DNA of 64,000 bases from Solimonas sp047605265 (lineage in GTDB: Bacteria > Pseudomonadota > Gammaproteobacteria > Nevskiales > Nevskiaceae): positions 31,282 through 95,281 of the forward strand of contig JASGFY010000007.1 of NCBI GenBank assembly GCA_047605265.1. Direction: 5' to 3'. The position numbers and the translations under genes were made by a program. Each line of letters opens with the position of its first letter. The first letter of the stretch is position 1. The notes beneath the pieces are model-generated. The model worked only from the letters and a program-made list of their open reading frames with translations. It was not told the DNA's origin and ran no database searches. This document shows, one piece after another, positions 8,173-16,966 of this stretch.

Positions 8173-10302
8173 TTAGTAGCGGATCTCGATTTCCACGCCG
8201 ACCTGGCGCGGCTCGTTGTAGCTGCGGTAGGCACTGCCGACCGCAGCGACCGTGCGCTCGTCGGTCAGGTTGCGGCCGACCAGCGCCAGCGTCCACGCAT
8301 CGTCGGCGGCGCGGCGCAGCGCGACGCGGGCATTGATGAAGTCCTTGGCATCGACCTTCTGCGTCGCGCTGTTGGCGATGTCGTAATACAGCGAGCCGCG
8401 GTGCTGCCAGTCGACGCGACCGGTGACCGCCAGGCTGGAGCCGATGGGCTGCGTGGCTTCGGCGCCGAGCTGCGTGGTCAGCGGATAGACCTGCGGCACC
8501 TGATTGCCCTTGAAACTGGTGCCGTCCTGCGTGAACTCCTCGATGCGCGTGTGGTTGTAGCCGACCGAGCCGTTGATCTTCAGCCAGTTCATCGGCAGCG
8601 CGACGAATTCGAGTTCGGCGCCGTCGACCTGGGTCTTCGGGATGTTGGTGATGACGCGGTAGATCGCATCGCCCGTCACCACGACCGAATAGAAGAACTG
8701 CTGGTTGTCGAAGTCGGTGTGGAAGGCCGCGGCGTTCAGCGTCAGGCGCTTGTTGAAGAACTGGTTCTTGACGCCGAGTTCGTAGTTCGTCGACGTTTCG
8801 TTTTCGTACACGCGCAGGCCGGTGGTCAACGGCGTGTCCGGGTTGAAGCCGCCGGTGCGGAAGCCCTTGCCGTAGCTGGCATAGCCCATGGTCTGCGGCG
8901 TGAAGTGGTACGACAGCGCAAGCTTCGGCTGCGGCTCGTGGAAGTCGTGCGAGCTCGGCTCGCCGGTGACGAGGTTGGTGGCGTCGGCATAGACCATGTC
9001 GTAGCGCAGGCCCAGGGTCGCCGTCAGCTTCTCGGTGATGTCGTAGTCGGCCTGGCCGAACAGTGCCCAGCTCGTGTAGCGGTAGCGGTTGGCGTCCGGG
9101 TCGTTGGAGGAGAAGTCGTAGCTGCCATCGTCGTTGACATCGCCGTAGAGCGTGGTGTCGTCGACGAAGTAGCGCTGGCCCCAGGCGCCGACGTTCCAGC
9201 GCAGCGGACCGCTGCCGTTCGACGTCAGGCGCAGTTCCTCGCTCCACGAGGTGGTGTCGTTCTCCCAGGTCTGCACATAGGCCGCCGTCGACGAGAAGTC
9301 ACCGTCGGCGAGCAGATTCTGGTTGGCCGCGTTGTAGGCGCTGATCGAGGTCAGCGTGAACGCGTCGAAGTCATAGTCGGCCTTCAGCGAGTAGCTCTGC
9401 AGGATGCGCTTGTCGGCGCCGTCGATATCGGTGCTCGGGTTTTCGCTGTAATTGTCGATCGATCCGGTGCCGGCATTGACCAGCCACAGCGCGCCGTTGT
9501 CGCCGTCGGTGAGATGCGCGCGCAGGTCGAGGCTCAGGCGCTCGCTGGGCGTGTACAGCAGTTGGCCGTTGTAGCTGCGTTCGCTGATGCGGTCGACCTT
9601 GCTGCCGTCGTAGTCGTTGGTGATCAGGCCGCCGAAGTTCTCGCTGAACACCGACGCGCGATAGAACAGCTGGTCCTTGATGATCGGGCCGCTGATCGTC
9701 AGCGTGCCAGTTGAGTCGTTGCCCTGGAAGTAGCCAAGCTTGGCCTGCGCTTCAAAGTCATTGGTCGGCTTTTTGGTGACGATGTTGATGGCGCCGGCGA
9801 TCGCGCCGGCGCCGTACAGCGTGCCCTGCGGGCCGCGCAGCACTTCGATCTGCTGGATGTCGACGAGCTCCTGCTTGAGGAATTCCTGGCCCGGCTGCTG
9901 CACGCCGTCGACGACGATCGCGAACGGTGACTGGCCACCCTGCACGGTCGTGAAGCCGCGGAACGACACGGTCTGGATGCCGGGGCGCAGCTGGTCGGTG
10001 ATGACCAGGTTCGGCGTCAGTGCGGCGACGTCCTGGATGTTCTTGACACTGGCGGATTCGATGTCGTCGGCGGTGATGACGGACGCGGATGCTGCGACAT
10101 CCTGCAGCTTTTCGCTGCGCTTCTGCGCGGTGACCACCACCTCGGGCAACGCATCCGCGCTCGCCGTCGAGCTGCCCGAATCGTCGGCCGCCCAGGCGCC
10201 GCTCGCGCTGATGCCGAGGCCGGACGTAATGCCCAGGCCGGACAAAATGACCTTGGGAATAAGGTTCCGCTTGAAGGAGTGCTTCCGCTTGATCATGGAC
10301 AT
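8173..10302 (-). CDS. TonB-dependent outer membrane receptor
   Basis: 709-aa outer-membrane active importer. A signal peptide ends near AWAADD (about residue 39), followed by a TonB box-like segment LPEVVVTAQKR (residues 52-62), a plug domain with GPQGTLYGAGAIAGAINIVT, and a beta-barrel ending in an aromatic residue (EIRY), as barrel proteins do. I chose the start MSMIKRKHS at 10302 because AGAGA lies 5-6 bases upstream; an upstream in-frame ATG would add a non-signal-like leader. It probably imports the glycosylated or peptide substrate handled by the genes around it. It is similar to receptors for sterol-like, siderophore or secondary-metabolite ligands, with no ligand assignment possible. 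Confidence 0.92.
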   Translation of the reverse strand: MSMIKRKHSFKRNLIPKVILSGLGITSGLGISASGAWAADDSGSSTASADALPEVVVTAQKRSEKLQDVAASASVITADDIESASVKNIQDVAALTPNLVITDQLRPGIQTVSFRGFTTVQGGQSPFAIVVDGVQQPGQEFLKQELVDIQQIEVLRGPQGTLYGAGAIAGAINIVTKKPTNDFEAQAKLGYFQGNDSTGTLTISGPIIKDQLFYRASVFSENFGGLITNDYDGSKVDRISERSYNGQLLYTPSERLSLDLRAHLTDGDNGALWLVNAGTGSIDNYSENPSTDIDGADKRILQSYSLKADYDFDAFTLTSISAYNAANQNLLADGDFSSTAAYVQTWENDTTSWSEELRLTSNGSGPLRWNVGAWGQRYFVDDTTLYGDVNDDGSYDFSSNDPDANRYRYTSWALFGQADYDITEKLTATLGLRYDMVYADATNLVTGEPSSHDFHEPQPKLALSYHFTPQTMGYASYGKGFRTGGFNPDTPLTTGLRVYENETSTNYELGVKNQFFNKRLTLNAAAFHTDFDNQQFFYSVVVTGDAIYRVITNIPKTQVDGAELEFVALPMNWLKINGSVGYNHTRIEEFTQDGTSFKGNQVPQVYPLTTQLGAEATQPIGSSLAVTGRVDWQHRGSLYYDIANSATQKVDAKDFINARVALRRAADDAWTLALVGRNLTDERTVAAVGSAYRSYNEPRQVGVEIEIRY

Positions 10303-10391
10303 AACGATCTCTGTTGGCCGACTTTGGGACGGATTCATTTTTCGTTCGGGGCAAGCAACGATCAATTACAGAAACCGCGGACCTATTTGCG

Positions 10392-13019
10392 TCAGTTGCA
10401 ACGCCCCGGCAATGATTCGTTCCGGGGCGGAAAGGCCGGCTCTTGCACCGAAATGTCAATCTCTTTGGGCACTTCCAGCGCAGCCCGTAACGAAATGTTC
10501 TCGCTGGAACTGCCCACCAGCACGTCGAAACGGCGTGCGTCGACATGCCAGGTGTTTCGCACAGGGTCGAAATAAGCGAACGATCGCGGCCACAGATCGA
10601 GGCATACGCGGCGCATTTCCCCTGGCTGCAGCATGACCTTGGCAAAGCCCTTCAATTCCCGCTCAGGACGCTCTACCGCGGGATTGTTTTCGTGGAGATA
10701 GAGTTGTGCGACGTCGGCAGCGGCAATGGACCCGGTATTGGTCACCTCGAAGCTGGCCCGATAATGCCCGGGCTCGGCGGAGACGCCGTCGACTTTCAGC
10801 GAGCGATAGCGGAAGCTCGAATACGACAAGCCGTAACCGAACGGAAACAGGGCCGGCGAATGTCCGCCGCGGCCGTAGCCGCGATATCCCACGAACACGC
10901 CGTCGCCATAGACGATGCGGTTGCTGCCCGCGACCGGATAGTAATAGGCCAGGCTTGGGTTGTCGCGCGCATTTCGCTCCCAGCTGATCGGCAGGCGGCC
11001 TGACGGAGAAATATTTCCCACGAGCAGCTGCGCGATGGCACGTGCACCGGACTGGCCCGGATACCAAACCTGCAGCAGACCGCGAACGTCGCTCAGCCAA
11101 GCGTGAACATCAACTGCACCGCCTGAGGTCAGTACCACGATCACGTTGCGGTTGCGTGCGGCTAGCGCCTTGATCAGAAGATCCTGCCCGGGCGGCAGCG
11201 CAAATGTCCGATCGGCCCCTCCCTCCTCGTTCGCCTTCTCATTGCCGACGGCGACCACGACGGCATCGGCCTGCGTCGCCAGCCGCATCGCATCCTGACG
11301 CACCAGCGTCTCGTCGTCGACGATGCCCATGCGGAAGAACGGCTCGCCGAACTGGGCGCCTCCGAGTTGCTCGACTTCGATGTGATGCGCGCCCTTCTCC
11401 AGCGTCAGCGACACCTGATTGACCAGCGCGCGGGGAATCTCGCGGTTATCGATGACGTCTTGGCCGTCGACCTTGACCCTGAATTTGCCGCTGCATTCGA
11501 CAAACAGCGTGTACGCACCGCGATCGGACGCACGGAACCAGCCGTTCCAGCGCCGGCCGCCGGCCGACCAGGTCGGCAGCAGCGCCGCATATTGCTGCTG
11601 GTTCATTTGGTAGAGGCTGCGCAGGTCGTCCGCATCGCCGAATCCGGGCCGACCTTCATTGACGTACGGCTTCACGGCGACCGAAACAGGCTTTTGCGAA
11701 AAGTCGTTTCCGGCGTAATTCTCGACCGTGATCCCGCGTGCGCCGCCGTCCCGCCCGGTCCAGAACGGGGTCTGAAGGGCCATCAGCTTCAGCGACGCAA
11801 TGCCCTGGTCGTAATAGACCGTCGTCGCGTCGCCCAGGGCGTCCGCCATCGCCGCCACCAGCGCCGAGCGCTCGAAAGGCCTTACTTCGCCACTGCCGCC
11901 CCCGGACGCCGGGACTTCGGCAGCGCCCGGTCCGATCACCGCGATGGAGCGGAGCTTGTTGCGTGGCAAGGGCAGCAGTCCTGCGTCGTTCTTCAGCAGC
12001 ACCAGACTTTCGCCGGCCGCCTCCAGTGCGACGCGCCCGCCCTCGACGTTGTACTGCGACGGTTGCGCACGCGTATCGTGACCGCCCATCCAGCCGAAAC
12101 GCAGGGCTAGACCGAGCAGCCGCTTCACCTTGTCGTCGATCACCGACATCGGCAGAGTGCCGTTGCGCAGCAGCGGCGCGAGCGCAGCCTCGCTCATGTT
12201 CTCGGCGTACGGCATCTCCAGATCGAGTCCGGCACGCGCCGCTGCGGGACCGTCGTGCGTGCCGCCCCAGTCGGACATGAGCACGCCCGGAAAGCGCCAC
12301 TGCGCCTTCAGGACCTCCAGATTCAGCCTCGCGTTCTGGGACATGTGCTCACCGTTGGTGAGGTTGTAGCCGCCCATGACGGCGCCGACATCCGCGTTCT
12401 TGACCGCCGCTTCGAACGCCGGGAAATAGATTTCCCGCAATGCCCTTTCGCCGATTTCCGAGTCGGTGGTAAACCGCGCGAATTCGGAGTTGTTGCCGAC
12501 GAAATGCTTGATCACCGCGCTGACGCCTTCGCTTTGCACGCCGTCGATGTACGACACCGCAGCCTGCGAGGCGAGCCATGGATCTTCGCCGAAATACTCC
12601 CAGTTCCGGCCATTGTTGGGAGCCCGATAGATGTTGACGCCCGGCCCCAGCAGAAATTCCGCCCCGCGTGCGCGGGCGTCGCGTCCCAGCTGCCGGCCGA
12701 CGTGCTCGATCAGCTCGGGATTCCAGCTCGCCGCCAAGCCGATACCGGCGGGATAGGCAGTCGCCAGTCCCGGATTGGTGCCGAGCGTGCCGTTCGTCAG
12801 GTGCAAGGCCGGAATGCCGAGCCGCGGAATGGCGGGGGTCGACAGCATCGTCTCGCCACCGAGCAACGACAGTTTCTCCTGCAACGTCATCCGCGCGACC
12901 AGCGCGGCGGCACGGGCGGAGACGTCCACATCCGATGGCAGCAGCGGCGCAGCGAACGTGATGCCACCCCAAGCCAGCATGGCGGCTGAGGCCATCGTCG
13001 CTATCCGTTTGCCGCGCAT
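10392..13019 (-). CDS. Glycoside hydrolase family 3 beta-glycosidase with PA14 insert
   Basis: 875-aa exported GH3 enzyme. Order: signal peptide (residues 1-23), (beta/alpha)8 domain with KHF at 171-173 and the nucleophile Asp250 in MSDWGG, then the alpha/beta sandwich domain interrupted by a PA14 carbohydrate-binding insert (about 420-560). NEEGGADR follows and holds the candidate acid/base Glu, and a fibronectin III-like domain closes the protein. It probably removes a beta-linked sugar in the periplasm before further uptake. It is the first gene of the minus-strand cluster and is divergent from the NCS1 permease. Base composition looks somewhat less GC-rich than the hyu genes, which may mean separate acquisition. 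Confidence 0.92.
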   Translation of the reverse strand: MRGKRIATMASAAMLAWGGITFAAPLLPSDVDVSARAAALVARMTLQEKLSLLGGETMLSTPAIPRLGIPALHLTNGTLGTNPGLATAYPAGIGLAASWNPELIEHVGRQLGRDARARGAEFLLGPGVNIYRAPNNGRNWEYFGEDPWLASQAAVSYIDGVQSEGVSAVIKHFVGNNSEFARFTTDSEIGERALREIYFPAFEAAVKNADVGAVMGGYNLTNGEHMSQNARLNLEVLKAQWRFPGVLMSDWGGTHDGPAAARAGLDLEMPYAENMSEAALAPLLRNGTLPMSVIDDKVKRLLGLALRFGWMGGHDTRAQPSQYNVEGGRVALEAAGESLVLLKNDAGLLPLPRNKLRSIAVIGPGAAEVPASGGGSGEVRPFERSALVAAMADALGDATTVYYDQGIASLKLMALQTPFWTGRDGGARGITVENYAGNDFSQKPVSVAVKPYVNEGRPGFGDADDLRSLYQMNQQQYAALLPTWSAGGRRWNGWFRASDRGAYTLFVECSGKFRVKVDGQDVIDNREIPRALVNQVSLTLEKGAHHIEVEQLGGAQFGEPFFRMGIVDDETLVRQDAMRLATQADAVVVAVGNEKANEEGGADRTFALPPGQDLLIKALAARNRNVIVVLTSGGAVDVHAWLSDVRGLLQVWYPGQSGARAIAQLLVGNISPSGRLPISWERNARDNPSLAYYYPVAGSNRIVYGDGVFVGYRGYGRGGHSPALFPFGYGLSYSSFRYRSLKVDGVSAEPGHYRASFEVTNTGSIAAADVAQLYLHENNPAVERPERELKGFAKVMLQPGEMRRVCLDLWPRSFAYFDPVRNTWHVDARRFDVLVGSSSENISLRAALEVPKEIDISVQEPAFPPRNESLPGRCN

Positions 13020-13263
13020 GGAATCTCCGCCTCGGAACTGCAGCGCCGTTGATCCGCAAAGAAAGAAATACGATCTGCATTGGGCGCGCGGCCCTGCGCG
13101 TAATCAATAACCTCAGGCGCCACGCTTGTTTGCGTGAGGCGCAAATCTTTGCGGCCATCGCAATGATGTGGGCGGACACGGCGAAGGCGCATGCGCTTTA
13201 ATAAATCCTCCGGCCAGGGAGCTGCCCCTGCGACAGATGCCCGGCCACGAGCGAGGAACTTCA

Positions 13264-14589
13264 GTGCCGTCGATCCGATCGCTGTTCGCGCGTCTCGTCG
13301 AACGCAGCCCCTACCGCACCGTCGGCGCCGATGATCAGCGCGGCTGGTGGTTTCTCGTCGCGATCCACGTCGGCGTCGCGATCTGCGTGCCGCTGTTTGC
13401 CTTCGGCGGACAGCTCGGCCGCCACATGCAGTTCGCCGAACTGATCGCTGCGGTCCTGTGCGGCGCCCTGCTGACGGTGGTGCTGGCGACGGCGACCGGC
13501 ATGATCGGCATGAAAGCCCGCGTGCCGACGGCGATCCTCGTGCGCCGCACGTTCGGCGGAAACGGCGCCAAGATCGTTGCACTGACGCTGATCATCGCCT
13601 CGTTCGGCTGGTTCGGCGTGCAGACGGAGATGCTCGTCAACAGCGTCTGCGCCTTGCTGAAGATCGACCGTGGCGCCGGCGGCACGCGCCTGGCGCTGAC
13701 CATCGGTGCCGGCGCCCTGATGAGTTCGACGGCGATCATCGGCGTGCGCGCCCTCGGCAAGGTCACCTACGCGGCGGTGCCGCTGCTGCTGATCGTCATC
13801 GCCGTTCCCGCCACGATCGCGCTGAGCCGCCAGGATCTGCTGCCGTTGCTGACGGCGGCGCCGGCCGAAACCGCCTACGGTTTCGGCACCGTGGTGTCGG
13901 TCGTCGCCGGCAGCCACATGAGCGCGGTCGCCATCTCGCCGGATCTGACGCGTTTCCTGCGCACGCCTCGCGATGTCGTCACCGGCACCTTCGTCAGTTT
14001 CGCCGTCGCCCTGCCGGTGCTGCTGCTGTTGTCGGCGCTGCTCGCCGTCGTCTACGGCAGCGCCGATCTGGTCGCGGTGATGGTCGCCGCCGGCGTCGGC
14101 GCGCCGGCGCTGCTCGTCATCGTGCTGGCGACGTGGACCAGCAATGACAAGAATCTCTATGAGTCGGCGCTGTCGCTGTCGGCACTGTTCCCGCGCATCG
14201 AGCGCTGGCAGCTGACGGCGATCGCCGCGCTGATCGGCACGGCGATCGCGTGCGCCGGCATCTTCCAGCACTTCATCGGCTGGCTGATCCTGCTGGGTCT
14301 TGCGATCGCGCCGGTCGCCGGCGTCTACCTCGTCGACTATCTGACCGCGCGCCAACGCTATGCCGACGATGCGGTCGTCGTCGGCCTGCGCCTCGCGCCG
14401 TTCGCGGCCTGGGCCGGCGGTTCGCTGTTCGGCTGGCTGTGCCTGCCCGTCGAATCCAGCGGGCCCGGTCTGCTGACACTGACGAGCGTGCCGACGCTCG
14501 ATGCGCTGCTGTTCGCCGGCCTGCTGCAGGCACTGTTCATCGGTGCGCAGCGCCTGCTCGCGCACGGGCGCGCCGCGGCGCGGGCCTGA
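13264..14589 (+). CDS. NCS1-family nucleobase/hydantoin permease (CodB-like)
   Basis: 441-aa membrane transporter of the nucleobase:cation symporter-1 family, which includes cytosine permease CodB and the hydantoin carrier Mhp1. About 12 hydrophobic helices are visible, with the family-like SFGWFGVQTE in the helix 3 region and TWTSNDKNLYE later. I chose the GTG start at 13264 because GAGGA lies 6 bases upstream; an ATG at 13237 has no good ribosome site. It is divergent from the GH3/TonB/HyuAB cluster across a 244-base gap. An NCS1 carrier beside HyuA/HyuB fits uptake of a hydantoin, pyrimidine or related cyclic amide; the ligand is inferred. Confidence 0.85.
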   Translation: MPSIRSLFARLVERSPYRTVGADDQRGWWFLVAIHVGVAICVPLFAFGGQLGRHMQFAELIAAVLCGALLTVVLATATGMIGMKARVPTAILVRRTFGGNGAKIVALTLIIASFGWFGVQTEMLVNSVCALLKIDRGAGGTRLALTIGAGALMSSTAIIGVRALGKVTYAAVPLLLIVIAVPATIALSRQDLLPLLTAAPAETAYGFGTVVSVVAGSHMSAVAISPDLTRFLRTPRDVVTGTFVSFAVALPVLLLLSALLAVVYGSADLVAVMVAAGVGAPALLVIVLATWTSNDKNLYESALSLSALFPRIERWQLTAIAALIGTAIACAGIFQHFIGWLILLGLAIAPVAGVYLVDYLTARQRYADDAVVVGLRLAPFAAWAGGSLFGWLCLPVESSGPGLLTLTSVPTLDALLFAGLLQALFIGAQRLLAHGRAAARA

Positions 14590-14603
14590 GGCCAGACAAC
14601 GGC

Positions 14604-15284
14604 TCAGCGCGCGAGCAAACGCTCGCGCAGGAACACGCCGATATCGGCGATCTCCTCCTCGCAGACCTCGTGCGCCATTGCGTAGCGGTGCCAGCGCACG
14701 TCGTAGCCGCGTTCGGCGAGACCCTGGGCGGTGCTCTCGCCCCAGGCGTACGGCACGATCGGATCGTGCCGGCCGTGGGCGATGAAGACCGGCGTCGCCT
14801 GGCCGGCGACGGTCGCCTCGGTGGCCAGCGTCTCGAGCAGCGGCAGGTACGACGACAGAGCGATCAGGCCGGCGATCGGCGCTTCGAGCCGCAGGCCCGT
14901 ATGCAGCGCGATCGCGCCGCCCTGCGAAAAGCCGGCGAGCACGATGCGCGCGTCGGCGAGGCCGGCCTCGCGCTGCGCAGCGATGTAGCCGAGCACGCGC
15001 TGCTGCGACGCGCGGATACCGGCGTCGTCCTGCTTCGGTTCGGCGGACAGGCCGGCGATGTCGTACCAGGCGCGCATCGGCAGGCCGCCGTTGAGCGTCA
15101 CCGGCCGCACCGGCGCGTGCGGGAACACGAAGCGGATCGCGCCGTCGCGCGGCAGGTCGAGTTCCGGAATGAGCGGTACGAAGTCGTTGCCGTCGGCGCC
15201 GAGGCCGTGCAGCCAGATCACTGCGGCGCGTGCCGGGCCTTCCGGTTCGAGGGTGACATCGAGATCGCTGTGCAGGCGTTTCAT
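14604..15284 (-). CDS. Carboxylesterase/phospholipase-type alpha/beta hydrolase
   Basis: 226-aa cytoplasmic serine hydrolase of the carboxylesterase (EstB/acyl-protein thioesterase-like) family. The oxyanion segment is LHGLGADGND and the nucleophile Ser lies in GFSQGG. The acid is the Asp in GRHDPIVP and the base is the His in YAMAHEVC, so the triad is complete. It is convergent with the permease (14 bases between stops) and divergent from lptM. The natural ester is unknown. Confidence 0.9.
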   Translation of the reverse strand: MKRLHSDLDVTLEPEGPARAAVIWLHGLGADGNDFVPLIPELDLPRDGAIRFVFPHAPVRPVTLNGGLPMRAWYDIAGLSAEPKQDDAGIRASQQRVLGYIAAQREAGLADARIVLAGFSQGGAIALHTGLRLEAPIAGLIALSSYLPLLETLATEATVAGQATPVFIAHGRHDPIVPYAWGESTAQGLAERGYDVRWHRYAMAHEVCEEEIADIGVFLRERLLAR

Positions 15285-15392
15285 GGGCTTCGATTGTCGG
15301 CCGGGATGCAGCCCCCTGCCAATGGCGCCGGAGACCGGCGGCGGCGATGCGATGGATGACGGTACACTTCGCGTCCTGTCCGGTGATCCGCC

Positions 15393-15665
15393 ATGCCGAA
15401 GACGATCGTCCCGCTCTGCCTTGCCGCGCTGCTGTCCGCCTGTGGGCAGACGGGGGCCCTGTACCTGCCCGAAAAAGGGCCGCCGAAGCATCACAGCAAA
15501 TCGCCGCCGGTGAAGGTGGTGAAACCGGGCAGCGCCGACGATCAAGGCACGCCGCAGACCGCGCCGGCGACGACCCCCGCGACGACCACGGACTCGCCGA
15601 CGCCGACCGAGCCGAAAAAGCCGGACGACGACGATACGTCGGCCACGACGACACCGGCGCAGTAG
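15393..15665 (+). CDS. lptM: LptM (YifL)-type small outer membrane lipoprotein
   Basis: 90-aa lipoprotein with a short signal and lipobox ending LSAC at residue 17, directly followed by the LptM signature GQTGALYLP. The rest is a low-complexity Pro/Thr/Asp-rich tail of about 60 residues. In E. coli LptM helps the LPS transporter LptD form its native disulfides. Its place just before lysA is the usual one in gammaproteobacteria and supports the call. The long acidic tail is lineage-specific. Confidence 0.85.
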   Translation: MPKTIVPLCLAALLSACGQTGALYLPEKGPPKHHSKSPPVKVVKPGSADDQGTPQTAPATTPATTTDSPTPTEPKKPDDDDTSATTTPAQ

Positions 15666-15709
15666 CCGGCCGCTGTTCCAGAACGCCCTCACGCTTTCAC
15701 TAAGGCCCC

Positions 15710-16957
15710 GTGGACCATTTCGAATTCCGCAACGGCGCGCTGCACGCCGAAGAGCTGCCCGTTACCGACCTCGCCGAACGCTTCGGCACGCCGCTGTACG
15801 TCTATTCGAAGGCAACGCTCGAGCGCCACTTCCACGCGTTCGACGACGCGCTGGCCGGCATCGACCATCTGGTCTGCTACGCGGTCAAGGCCAACTCGAA
15901 TCTCGCCGTGCTGCAGACGCTGGCGCGGCTCGGCGCCGGCTTCGACATCGTTTCCGGCGGCGAGCTGCAGCGCGTACTGCGCGCCGGCGGCGAGGCCGGC
16001 AAGGTGGTGTTCTCCGGCATCGGCAAGAGCGAGGACGAGATCCGCCTCGCGCTGTCGGCCGGCATCCATTGCTTCAACGTCGAATCCGAATACGAACTCG
16101 ATCTGCTCGACGCCACCGCGCGGCTGATGAACAAGCGCGCGCGCATCGCCCTGCGCGTCAACCCGGACGTCGACGCGCAGACGCATCCGTACATCTCGAC
16201 GGGCCTGAAGAGCAACAAGTTCGGCGTCGATTTCGAGACGGCCGAACGGCTCTACGTGCGGGCATCGACGCTCGCCGGCATCGAGATCGTCGGCATCGCC
16301 CACCACATCGGCTCGCAGCTGCTGCAGGTGTCGCCGCTGCTCGATGCGCTCGATCGCGTGATCGCGTTCATCGGGCGGCTGCGCGGCCACGGCATCACGC
16401 TGTGCCACGTCGATCTCGGCGGCGGCCTCGGCGTGCGCTATCGCGACGAGCGGCCGATAGCCCCGCGCGACTGGGCGCAGGCGCTGCGCCCGAAGCTCGA
16501 AGCGCTGGGCCTGAAGGTTCTCACCGAGCCGGGCCGCGCGATCGCCGGCAATGCCGGCATTCTCGTCACGCGCGTGCTCGGCCTAAAGGGCAGCGACGAA
16601 AAGCGCTTCGCGATCGTCGATGCGGCGATGAACGACCTGCTGCGGCCGACGCTGTATCAGGCGTGGATGGACATCGTGCCGGTCGTGCCGCGTCACGACC
16701 TCGAGGCGCAGACCTACGACGTCGTCGGCCCGGTCTGCGAATCCGGCGACTGGCTCGGCAAGGACCGCGCGCTGGCGATCGCGCCGGACGACCTGCTCGC
16801 CGTGCGCACCGCCGGCGCCTACGGCTTCACCATGGCGTCGAACTACAACACGCGCGGCCGCGCCGCCGAGGTGATGGTCGACGGCCGCAGCGCGCACCTG
16901 ATCCGCGCGCGCGAGACTTTCGACGACCTCGTGCAGAACGAACGCCTGCTGCCCTGA
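15710..16957 (+). CDS. lysA: Diaminopimelate decarboxylase
   Basis: 415-aa PLP enzyme (alanine racemase-fold, group IV decarboxylase) that makes L-lysine from meso-diaminopimelate, the last step of lysine synthesis. The PLP lysine is in CYAVKANSN. Other signatures are GFDIVSGGEL, HHIGSQ, DLGGGLGV, EPGRAI and the substrate-binding Cys in GPVCESGD. It starts with GTG at 15710, preceded by TAAGG. It follows lptM by 44 bases and precedes polA by 9, so all three are probably co-transcribed. Confidence 0.97.
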   Translation: MDHFEFRNGALHAEELPVTDLAERFGTPLYVYSKATLERHFHAFDDALAGIDHLVCYAVKANSNLAVLQTLARLGAGFDIVSGGELQRVLRAGGEAGKVVFSGIGKSEDEIRLALSAGIHCFNVESEYELDLLDATARLMNKRARIALRVNPDVDAQTHPYISTGLKSNKFGVDFETAERLYVRASTLAGIEIVGIAHHIGSQLLQVSPLLDALDRVIAFIGRLRGHGITLCHVDLGGGLGVRYRDERPIAPRDWAQALRPKLEALGLKVLTEPGRAIAGNAGILVTRVLGLKGSDEKRFAIVDAAMNDLLRPTLYQAWMDIVPVVPRHDLEAQTYDVVGPVCESGDWLGKDRALAIAPDDLLAVRTAGAYGFTMASNYNTRGRAAEVMVDGRSAHLIRARETFDDLVQNERLLP

Positions 16958-16966
16958 GATAGCGCG

